This document shows positions 15,654-22,031 of a stretch of DNA of 22,031 nucleotides, one piece after another. The stretch is from CAZGTQ01 sp964528575 (GTDB lineage: Bacteria; Planctomycetota; UBA1135; GCA-002686595), in assembly GCA_964528575.1 (NCBI GenBank), contig CAZGTQ010000096.1:1-22031 (forward strand). Direction: 5' to 3'. The notes below the pieces were generated by a model. It made no database searches. It saw nothing but the letters and a program-made list of their open reading frames with translations, and had not been told where the DNA came from. How positions within the stretch are numbered: position 1 is the first letter of the stretch; the number at the start of each line of letters is the position of its first letter. Both the position numbers and the translations under genes were made by a program.

Positions 15654-15914
15654 CCCCGTCGCTGGCCGTGCTCCTGGCCTTTGTCCTCGCGTCGCTGCGG
15701 GACGCGCCGCGGCGACGCCACCGCCCGGCCGGGTCGGCGCCGCATCGGGCGGCTCCGCGCGCATCGGGGCACTACGGTAGCACCAGACGCGGCGGCCGAC
15801 GAGGGCGCCGCGCCCGCGCTCGTGATCGCACCCGCGCGCGCAAGGCGCGGCGGAGCCGGTCCGGCGCGGGCGGCCGATGTGGAAAACGCGCGCCGGACAC
15901 CCGATGCTCTGCGC

Positions 15915-17150
15915 ATGCCCCTCCTGACGCGCCGCCGTCTGCTCGCCGTCCTCGGCATCGGCGGGCTCTCGGCCGTGGGCGCCCGCTTCGGGCTCCCGCG
16001 GCTGTGGCGCGTCGGCCCCGCGCGTCCGGTCGAGGGCGAGGCGCGAGCGTTCGTCGAGCGCTGCTTCGAGGGCCTCGATCGCGCGAAGCTCTGGGACGGC
16101 CACGTCCACGTGATCGGCATGGGGACGAACGGCAGCGGCTGCGACTTCGACCCCGATTGGCAGAGCCACCTGCACCCGTGGAAGCGGTTCCAGTACGAGC
16201 TCTACCTCGGCGCGGCGGGCATCCCCGAAGGTCCCGACTGGGACGAGCAGTACGTCGAGCGGCTCCTGCGCCTGCACCGCCTCGCCAATCCCGAGGGCAA
16301 GCTCGTGCTGCTCGCGTTCGACCGTCGCTACGACGAGAGCGGAGCGCCCGACGACGCGCGCACGCCGTTCTACGTGCCGAATTCGTGGGTGCTCGAGGTC
16401 GCCGCGCGCCACGAGGAGCTCGTCCCGTGCGCGTCGATCCACCCCTACCGCGTCGACGCGCTCGACGCGCTGGACGAGGCGTTCGACGCGGGCGCGCGCG
16501 CGGTCAAGTGGCTGCCGTCCGCGATGGGCATCCTGCCGTCGTCGCCGCGCTGCGAGCCGTTCTACGAGCGCCTCGCGCGGCTCGGGCTGCCGCTGATCAC
16601 GCACGCGGGCGAGGAGCAGAGCGTCGAGGTCCACGGCGACCAGGACTTCGGCAACCCGCTGCACCTGCGCGTGCCGCTCGACATGGGGGTGAAGGTCGTC
16701 GTCGCCCACTGCGCGAGCCTGGGCGAGTCGACGGACCTCGACCAGCAGGGGACCGTGCGGACGAAGGTGCCCTGCTACGACCTGTTCGTGCGCCTGTTCC
16801 GCGAGGCGCGCTACCGCGAGACCCTCTTCGCCGACGTCTCCGCGATGACGTTCGTCAACCGCTGCGGCCGGCCGCTGCGCGAGACGCTGATGTTCGACGA
16901 GCAGGAGCAGGAGCGGCTCGTCTACGCGTCGGACTACCCGCTCCCCGCACTCGATCCGCTGATGAGCACGCGGTTCCTCGAGCGCCACGGCTACCTCACG
17001 GCAGAGGAGCGCCGGCTCTGCAACCTCGTGTTCGACGCGAACCCGCTCCTGTTCGACTTCGTCGTCAAGCGCACGATCGCGGTCCGCGAGGACGGCCGCG
17101 AGCACCGCTTCGCCGACTCGGTGTTCCACACGTCGTGGCTGTTCGGTTGA
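15915..17150 (+). CDS. Tat-exported amidohydrolase (amidohydrolase 2 family)
   Basis: This encodes 411 residues. The N-terminus has a twin-arginine motif, TRRRLL at 5-10, followed by a hydrophobic stretch, indicating export of the folded, metal-loaded enzyme by the Tat pathway. The metal-binding residues of a TIM-barrel amidohydrolase are in order: His63 and His65 in DGHVHV, His230 in LITHAGEE, His265 in VVVAHCAS and Asp340 in YASDYP. KWLPS (198-202) is the middle strand. Family members hydrolyse amides or decarboxylate ring acids; the substrate is unknown. No Shine-Dalgarno sequence is seen. The 261 bases between the ALDH-like gene and this one hold a GCGTCGC/GCGACGC inverted repeat (15689-15718) and no convincing promoter. 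rnpA follows after 11 bases. Confidence 0.82.
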   Translation: MPLLTRRRLLAVLGIGGLSAVGARFGLPRLWRVGPARPVEGEARAFVERCFEGLDRAKLWDGHVHVIGMGTNGSGCDFDPDWQSHLHPWKRFQYELYLGAAGIPEGPDWDEQYVERLLRLHRLANPEGKLVLLAFDRRYDESGAPDDARTPFYVPNSWVLEVAARHEELVPCASIHPYRVDALDALDEAFDAGARAVKWLPSAMGILPSSPRCEPFYERLARLGLPLITHAGEEQSVEVHGDQDFGNPLHLRVPLDMGVKVVVAHCASLGESTDLDQQGTVRTKVPCYDLFVRLFREARYRETLFADVSAMTFVNRCGRPLRETLMFDEQEQERLVYASDYPLPALDPLMSTRFLERHGYLTAEERRLCNLVFDANPLLFDFVVKRTIAVREDGREHRFADSVFHTSWLFG

Positions 17151-17161
17151 CGCCCTCGACG

Positions 17162-17560
17162 ATGGGCGCGCGCGAGCACCGCTTCCTGCGCCGCATGCGG
17201 GTCGTGCTGGCGCGCGACTTCGCGCGCGCGTTCCGCGAGGGCTCGCGCGCGCGCGGCGAGCTCGTCACCGTCGTCGTCGTGCCGAACGAGCTGGAGCACA
17301 CGCGGCTGGGCCTCTCGATCGGCAAGCGCGTCTGGAAGCGCGCCGTGCGGCGCAACCGCGTGCGACGCGTGTTCCGCGAGGCGTTCCGGCTGAGCTACGG
17401 CGAGCTGCCGCGCGGCGTCGACGTGATCATCGTCGGATCGCAGCCGCGCATCGAGCCGCGGCTCGAGGACGCGCGGCGCGAGCTCGTGCGGCTCGTGCCC
17501 AAGGCGCTGCGGCGCTGGCGCGAGAAGCGCGGCGGGGCGAGCGCCGAGGACGGACCGTGA
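17162..17560 (+). CDS. rnpA: ribonuclease P protein component
   Basis: This encodes 132 residues. The family signature is clear: the conserved FAR-FREG segment (20-27), LGLSIGKRVWKRAVRRNRVRR (49-69) with the RNR core at 64-66, and the FREAFR helix (71-76). The protein binds the catalytic RNase P RNA and the 5' leader of pre-tRNAs. The ATG at 17162 lacks a Shine-Dalgarno sequence; it is 11 bases after the amidohydrolase stop, so translational coupling is likely. A later ATG, at codon 12, would leave out little of the fold. It overlaps yidD by 4 bases (GTGA). In most bacteria rnpA follows rpmH near the origin; here an amidohydrolase precedes it. Confidence 0.93.
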   Translation: MGAREHRFLRRMRVVLARDFARAFREGSRARGELVTVVVVPNELEHTRLGLSIGKRVWKRAVRRNRVRRVFREAFRLSYGELPRGVDVIIVGSQPRIEPRLEDARRELVRLVPKALRRWREKRGGASAEDGP

Positions 17561-17802
17561 GCGCGCTCGCGCTCCTGCGGCGGCTCGCGACCCTCCCGAT
17601 CCGCCTCTACCGGCGCTTCCTCTCGCCGCTCAAGCCCGCGACCTGCCGCTTCTCGCCCACGTGTAGCGCCTACGCGGTCGAGGCGATCGAGATCCACGGC
17701 GTCGTGCGCGGCCTGGGACTCGCGCTCTGGCGGATCCTGCGCTGCCAGCCGTTCTGCGAAGGAGGTCACGACCCGGTGCCCCCGCCCCGCGATCGGACGT
17801 GA
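17557..17802 (+). CDS. yidD: membrane protein insertion efficiency factor YidD
   Basis: This encodes 81 residues, typical length. The hallmark YRRFLSPLKPATCRFSPTCS (18-37) is present, followed by AIEIHGVVRGLGLALWRILRCQPF and the closing GGHDPVP. Cys30, Cys36 and Cys63 are the conserved cysteines. YidD is a small amphipathic protein at the inner membrane that helps YidC insert proteins. Its GTG start overlaps the rnpA stop (GTGA), as in the canonical rnpA-yidD pair, but yidC does not follow here. Confidence 0.95.
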   Translation: MSALALLRRLATLPIRLYRRFLSPLKPATCRFSPTCSAYAVEAIEIHGVVRGLGLALWRILRCQPFCEGGHDPVPPPRDRT

Positions 17803-17825
17803 CGCGCCGGGGCGGCCCCGGTAGC

Positions 17826-17849
17826 CTCTTCGGCCCGTTTCCCGAAGAG
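17826..17849 (+). terminator. 8-bp perfect hairpin after yidD
   Basis: CTCTTCGG (17826-17833) pairs with CCGAAGAG (17842-17849) around an 8-base loop in the 64-base gap between yidD and the PD40 gene. No T-tract follows. It could end the rnpA-yidD transcript or lie in the 5' leader of the PD40 gene, since TAGCCT at 17822-17827 resembles a -10. Confidence 0.4.
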
Positions 17850-17866
17850 CGAATGCGAGAGGATCC

Positions 17867-19012
17867 ATGAGCCACCCCCACCGCGCCCCCTCGACCGGCC
17901 GCTCGGCGCTGCTCGCCGGCCTGGCCTGCGCCGCTGCCCTCGCCTCGTGCGCGAAGACGAGCGCGGCCGTCGCGGAGCACCCGCCGCAGTCGCTCATCGC
18001 CGGCGCCCAGGCCGCCGACGACCTGATCCAGCCCGGCGAGGAGCACTTCGCCCGCCTGTGGAAGCTGACCTCGGGCGGCGAGAACGCCGAAGGCTACTTC
18101 TCGTTCTCCGGCGACCGGCTCGTGTGGCAGCGGCGCAGCGCCGACGAGGGCGTCGAGTGCGACCGCATCTACGTCTCGGATCCCCAGACCGGCGAGCGCG
18201 TCCAGGTGAGCGACGGCGTCGGCGTAACGACGTGCGCGTACTTCCTGCCGGGCGACGAGGCGATCGTCTACGCGTCGACGCGCGCGGAGCAGGAGGCGTG
18301 CCCGCCGCGCCCCGACCACAGCCGCGGCTACGTGTGGAAGCTCTATCCCGAGTACGAGCTGTGGCGCCAGGACATCGCGACGGGCGCGCTGACGCGGCTG
18401 ACGGACGAGCCCGGCTACGACGCCGAGGCGACCGTGTCGCCGCGCGGCGACCGGATCGTGTTCACGTCGATGCGCACCGGCGACCCGGAGCTGTGGACGT
18501 GCGCGCTCGACGGCTCCGACCTCGTCCGCGTCACGGACGCGCCCGGCTACGACGGCGGCGCGTTCTTCAGCCACGACGGCGAGCGGCTGGTGTTCCGCGC
18601 GACCGCGTTCACGCCGGGCAAGGAAGCCAGCGAGCAGGCGGAGTTCGCCGCGCTGCTCGAGGACTCGCTCGTGCGGCCGAGCGCGATGGAGCTGATGCTC
18701 GTCGACCCCGACGGCTCGAACCGCGCGCAGCTCACGCACCTGGGCGGCGCGAACTTCGCTCCCTTCTTCTTCCCCGACGACGAGAGCGTGATCTTCGCGT
18801 CGAACCACCACGACACGTCGAACCGCCGCCGGCCGAACTTCGACCTCTTCGCGATCGGCGTCGACGGCGAGGGCCTCGAGCGGATCACGACCTACGAGGG
18901 CTTCGACAGCTTCCCGATGTTCAGCTCCGACGGGCGCTGGCTCGTGTTCGCCAGCAACCGCGGCGGCGAGGTCGACACGGAGACCAACCTGTTCCTGGCG
19001 GAGTGGCGCTGA
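17867..19012 (+). CDS. PD40/TolB-like beta-propeller lipoprotein
   Basis: This encodes 381 residues. Residues 12-28 form a lipoprotein signal with lipobox LASC, so Cys28 would be lipidated. The rest is a series of PD40-type propeller blades. Clear copies are SGDRLVWQRR (82-91), ATVSPRGDRIVFTSMRTGDPELWT, AFFSHDGERLVFRAT, PFFFPDDESVIFASNHHD and PMFSSDGRWLVFASNRGG. These match the TolB-type x-SPDGxxIxF pattern. TolB itself is periplasmic, works with Pal and has an extra N-terminal domain, which is absent here, so it is not tolB. The role is unknown; these lipoproteins are common in planctomycetes and similar bacteria. GAGAGGA just before the ATG supports this start. Confidence 0.85.
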   Translation: MSHPHRAPSTGRSALLAGLACAAALASCAKTSAAVAEHPPQSLIAGAQAADDLIQPGEEHFARLWKLTSGGENAEGYFSFSGDRLVWQRRSADEGVECDRIYVSDPQTGERVQVSDGVGVTTCAYFLPGDEAIVYASTRAEQEACPPRPDHSRGYVWKLYPEYELWRQDIATGALTRLTDEPGYDAEATVSPRGDRIVFTSMRTGDPELWTCALDGSDLVRVTDAPGYDGGAFFSHDGERLVFRATAFTPGKEASEQAEFAALLEDSLVRPSAMELMLVDPDGSNRAQLTHLGGANFAPFFFPDDESVIFASNHHDTSNRRRPNFDLFAIGVDGEGLERITTYEGFDSFPMFSSDGRWLVFASNRGGEVDTETNLFLAEWR

Positions 19013-19030
19013 TCGAGGCGGCCGCCCGGG

Positions 19031-19060
19031 TGGGCTATGCTCCCGCCTGGGCTATGATCC
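19031..19060. repeat. 13-bp duplication carrying two -10-like words before hsp20
   Basis: TGGGCTATGCTCC (19031-19043) and TGGGCTATGATCC (19048-19060) differ by one base and are offset by 17. Each contains a TATGNT hexamer. The pair fills much of the 55-base gap between the PD40 gene and hsp20. Confidence 0.8.
19053..19058 (+). promoter_or_regulatory. TATGAT -10-like hexamer before hsp20-lon
   Basis: TATGAT ends nine bases before the hsp20 ATG, with a second TATGCT 17 bases upstream. There is no Shine-Dalgarno sequence and no CIRCE inverted repeat or recognisable -35, so no heat-shock repressor site can be proposed. Confidence 0.4.
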
Positions 19061-19067
19061 GGGGTCG

Positions 19068-19475
19068 ATGCCGAAACGCGATCCCGACACGTGGATGTGG
19101 GAGCGCGCGCGCGAGCTCCTCGAGCAAGCCGACCGTCTCCACCGCCACTTCTTCCAGCTCGGCTCCCCGAGCAGCCGCGCCGCGACCTGGGAGCCTCCGA
19201 TCGACGTCTTCGAGACGCCGACGGAGGTCTGGGTCGTGCTCGCCGTGCCCGGCGTGGACCCCGCGCGCATCGAGATCGTGTTCGACGGAGCGACGCTGTT
19301 CGTCACGGGCGAGCGGCGCCTGCCCGAGGCGTGCTGCGAGTCCGACGTCCATCGGCTGGAGATCCCGCAGGGCCGCTTCGCGCGGCGCGTGGAGCTCCCG
19401 CTCCCGTGCGTCGAGATCATGCGCCGCGAGGCGGCGTACGGCTGCCTGGTCCTCGGCCTGAAGAAGCGAGCATGA
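19068..19475 (+). CDS. small heat shock protein, Hsp20/alpha-crystallin family
   Basis: This encodes 135 residues. The alpha-crystallin domain runs from about 41 to the end: PPIDVFETPTEVWVVLAVPGVD (43-64), IEIVFDGATLFVTGER (68-83), FARRVELPLPC (104-114) and the closing strand YGCLVLGLKK (124-133). The usual C-terminal I-x-I tail is missing and the protein ends at KKRA, so oligomer formation may differ from classic members. It is an ATP-independent holdase. It overlaps the lon start by 4 bases (ATGA), so chaperone and protease would be made together. Confidence 0.9.
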   Translation: MPKRDPDTWMWERARELLEQADRLHRHFFQLGSPSSRAATWEPPIDVFETPTEVWVVLAVPGVDPARIEIVFDGATLFVTGERRLPEACCESDVHRLEIPQGRFARRVELPLPCVEIMRREAAYGCLVLGLKKRA

Positions 19476-21931
19476 GCAAGGCGCGCAAGAAGAAGGACGA
19501 GCAGCCGGCGGCGCCCGAGGGGCCGACGATGATCGTCGTCGCGGTGCGCGGGATGGCGCTCTTTCCCGGCGTCGTGCTCCCGATCGCCGTCGCGCGCGAA
19601 CGGTCGGTGCGCGCGGTGCAGGCGGCGGTGCGCGCGCAGCAGCGGATCGGCGTCCTGCTGCAGCGCGACAACCAGACCGAGGAGCCGGGGCCCGACGACC
19701 TGTACACCGTGGGCACCGCCGCCGAGATCGCGCGCTACATCACCGCGCCCGACGAGACCCACCACCTGATCGTCCAGGGCCAGCAGCGCTTCCGCGTGCT
19801 CTCGTTCGTCCAGACCGAGCCGTACCTCGTCGCGCGGGTCGAGCTGATCGAGGAGCAGGGCGATCCCGAGGCGCCGGACACCACCGTCGAGGCGCGCTTC
19901 CTCACGCTCAAGCAGCAGGCGCACGATGTGCTCGAGCTCCTCCCGGAGAAGCCCGAGGACCTCGACGCGGCGATCTCGAACGCGCGCTCGCCCTCGATGC
20001 TCACCGACATGGTCGCGACGTTCATCGACCTGCCGGCGGAGGAGAAGCAGGACCTGCTCGAGACGATCGACTTGACCGCGCGCATGCAGAAGGTGTCCGA
20101 CAAGCTCGCGCACCTGATCCAGGTCCTGTCGCTGTCGAACGAGATGCGCCAGCGGACCGCGGGCAAGATGGATCGCGCGCAGCGGGAGTACCTGCTGCGC
20201 GAGCAGCTCAAGACGATCCAGAAGGAGCTCGGCGAGGGCCATTCGGTCGAGCTCCAGGAGCTCGCACGGCGGATCGGCGACGCGCGGATGCCAGAGGAGG
20301 TCGAGCGCGAGGCGCGCAAGGAGCTGGCGCGACTCGAGAGCATGCCCGAGGCGTCCGCCGAGCACGGCATGGTGCGCACGTACCTCGACTGGCTCGTCGA
20401 CCTCCCGTGGTCGCGCGCGTCCGAGGAGGCGCTCGACCTCGAGCGCGCGCGCCGCGTGCTCGACGAGGACCACTTCGGCCTCGAGAAGGTCAAGCGCCGC
20501 ATCCTCGAGTTCCTCGCGGTGCGCAAGCTCAACCCGAACGGCAAGAGCCCGATCCTGTGCCTGGTCGGCCCGCCCGGCGTCGGCAAGACCTCGCTCGGCC
20601 AGAGCATCGCGCGCGCGATGGGACGCGAGTTCGTGCGCATCAGCCTCGGCGGCGTGCACGACGAGGCGGAGATCCGCGGCCACAGGCGCACGTACGTCGG
20701 CGCGATGCCGGGCAGGATCATCCAGAACCTGCGGCGCGCGGGCACGAACAACCCGGTGTTCATGCTCGACGAGATGGACAAGCTCGGCTCGAGCTTCCAC
20801 GGCGACCCGTCTTCGGCGCTGCTCGAGGTGCTCGATCCCGAGCAGAACCGCGCGTTCGTCGATCACTACCTGGGCGTGCCGTTCGACCTGTCGCGCTGCA
20901 TGTTCATCGGCACGGCGAACGTGCTGTACCACATCCCGGGCCCGCTGCGCGACCGCTGCGAGGTGATCCAGCTCTCGAGCTACACCGAAGAGGAGAAGCT
21001 CGAGATCGCGCGCCGCTATCTCGTCAAGCGTCAGACCGAGAACAACGGGCTCACGCGCAAGGCGCTGCGCATCTCGAAGGCGGCGCTGCGGGAGATGGTG
21101 CGCCACTACACGCACGAGGCCGGCTGCCGCAACCTCGAGCGCGAGATCGGCGCGGTCGCGCGTCACGTCGCGACGCGCGTCGCGACGGGCGAGGTCGAGT
21201 CGGTGAAGATCGGCGTCGACGAGATCCACGAGATCCTCGGCGCGCGCCGCTACGAGCGCGAGATCGCGCAGCGCACGACCGTCGCCGGCGTCGCGACCGG
21301 GCTCGCGTGGACGCCGGTCGGCGGGGACCTGCTCTTCGTCGAGGCGACGGCGATGCCCGGCCGGGGCTCGATGCAGCTCACGGGCCAGCTCGGCGACGTG
21401 ATGCGCGAGAGCGCGCAGGCGGCGATGAGCCTCGTGCGCTCGCGCAGCGACGAGCTCGGCATCGACGCCGAGCGCCTGCGCAAGAGCGACGTGCACGTGC
21501 ACATCCCCTCGGGCGCGATCCCCAAGGACGGCCCGAGCGCGGGCGTCGCGCTGTACGCCGCGCTCGTCTCGCTGCTCGTGCGCCGGCGCGTGAAGAGCTC
21601 GGTCGCGATGACCGGCGAGATCAGCCTGCGCGGGCTCGTGCTGCCGGTCGGCGGGATCAAGGAGAAGGTGCTCGCGGCGTACCGCGGCGGCATCCGCACG
21701 GTGCTGCTGCCGCGGCGCAACGAGAAGGACCTCGAGGACGTGCCGGAGAGCGTGCGCACGAAGCTGCGGTTCGTGTTGCTCGACGACGTCGCGGACGTGC
21801 TGGAGCACGCGCTCGAGGGCGGCCGAGCCGCGGGCGTGCGCTCGCGCAAGAAGGGCGGCAAGGCGCGGCGCGCGAGCGAGGACGGCCGCAACGAGCGCTC
21901 CGACCGCGCGGCGCGCGAAGCACGCCCGTAG
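19472..21931 (+). CDS. lon: ATP-dependent protease Lon
   Basis: This encodes 819 residues. The N-terminal LON substrate-recognition domain covers about 18-215 and a helical region follows to about 350. The AAA+ domain has Walker A GPPGVGKT (366-373) and Walker B with Asp433 and Glu434 in MLDEMDK. The protease domain has the catalytic dyad Ser689 in PKDGPSAG and Lys732, the second lysine of GGIKEK. All essential residues are present. The C-terminal 35 residues are a Lys/Arg-rich tail beyond the conserved domain. Lon degrades misfolded and selected regulatory proteins. The start ATG is within the overlap with hsp20. The same frame is open far upstream through hsp20, but that part is a shadow. 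Confidence 0.97.
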   Translation: MSKARKKKDEQPAAPEGPTMIVVAVRGMALFPGVVLPIAVARERSVRAVQAAVRAQQRIGVLLQRDNQTEEPGPDDLYTVGTAAEIARYITAPDETHHLIVQGQQRFRVLSFVQTEPYLVARVELIEEQGDPEAPDTTVEARFLTLKQQAHDVLELLPEKPEDLDAAISNARSPSMLTDMVATFIDLPAEEKQDLLETIDLTARMQKVSDKLAHLIQVLSLSNEMRQRTAGKMDRAQREYLLREQLKTIQKELGEGHSVELQELARRIGDARMPEEVEREARKELARLESMPEASAEHGMVRTYLDWLVDLPWSRASEEALDLERARRVLDEDHFGLEKVKRRILEFLAVRKLNPNGKSPILCLVGPPGVGKTSLGQSIARAMGREFVRISLGGVHDEAEIRGHRRTYVGAMPGRIIQNLRRAGTNNPVFMLDEMDKLGSSFHGDPSSALLEVLDPEQNRAFVDHYLGVPFDLSRCMFIGTANVLYHIPGPLRDRCEVIQLSSYTEEEKLEIARRYLVKRQTENNGLTRKALRISKAALREMVRHYTHEAGCRNLEREIGAVARHVATRVATGEVESVKIGVDEIHEILGARRYEREIAQRTTVAGVATGLAWTPVGGDLLFVEATAMPGRGSMQLTGQLGDVMRESAQAAMSLVRSRSDELGIDAERLRKSDVHVHIPSGAIPKDGPSAGVALYAALVSLLVRRRVKSSVAMTGEISLRGLVLPVGGIKEKVLAAYRGGIRTVLLPRRNEKDLEDVPESVRTKLRFVLLDDVADVLEHALEGGRAAGVRSRKKGGKARRASEDGRNERSDRAAREARP

Positions 21932-22000
21932 CCGGCTGTCGGAGTCATCCCGCGTGCGGCGTGCGCACGGACCTACACGTCGTCGAGGAGACCTGCCACC

Positions 22001-22031
22001 GGTCGATACGGGTCGATACGGGGGTCGATAC
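22001..22031. repeat. 10-bp tandem array at the right edge
   Basis: GGTCGATACG occurs at 22001 and 22011 and a longer variant (GGGGTCGATAC) at 22021, running off the window. It lies 70 bases after the lon stop. The number of copies beyond the edge is unknown. Confidence 0.85.

Overview
The window is about 22 kb of very GC-rich, gene-dense bacterial chromosome. Codon third positions are almost all G or C, which produces many long antisense shadow frames. Nothing here looks like a plasmid, phage or insertion sequence. The mix suggests an uncultured high-GC lineage of the Planctomycetota or Myxococcota type. The hints are PD40 beta-propeller lipoproteins, HEAT repeats, lysine 6-aminotransferase, a SGNH protein with a membrane anchor, and rnpA-yidD away from the origin cluster. 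The phylum cannot be fixed from this window alone.

Layout. Positions 2-737 (+) hold the end of an HD-superfamily hydrolase and a small basic coiled-coil protein. A leftward set follows (833-4719, -): a GNAT acetyltransferase, a thioredoxin/TlpA-like protein interrupted by an in-frame TGA, an NRDE/TANGO2 family protein and a SGNH hydrolase; the last two overlap. A proteostasis block runs rightward from 4911 to 8492: trigger factor, ClpP and ClpX. Then come citrate synthase, a DHH phosphoesterase and the rRNA/tRNA methyltransferase RlmN. A second leftward set (12207-15653) holds a HEAT-repeat protein, L-lysine 6-transaminase and a truncated aldehyde-dehydrogenase-like protein without the catalytic cysteine. 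The right end (+) has a Tat-exported amidohydrolase, rnpA-yidD, a PD40 lipoprotein, and an hsp20-lon pair overlapping by 4 bases.

The main discovery is at 2836-4026. A TGA falls exactly where the first cysteine of the thioredoxin CxxC motif belongs, giving FWGVW-U-PPC. The frame stays open for 315 codons beyond it, and a 12-bp inverted repeat starts 9 bases after the TGA, where a bacterial SECIS hairpin should be. I read it as a probable secreted selenoprotein with a UxxC active site and an unidentified C-terminal domain.

The second pattern is in the gaps between genes. Most carry their own short tandem array (units of 10-26 bp, 2-6 copies), and the units look unrelated from gap to gap. Several arrays include or abut a start codon, a stop codon or a candidate -10 element. 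A third pattern is a TANNNT -10-like hexamer 7-9 bases before the start codon of several genes without a Shine-Dalgarno sequence (6 in one case), suggesting leaderless or very short-leader transcripts.
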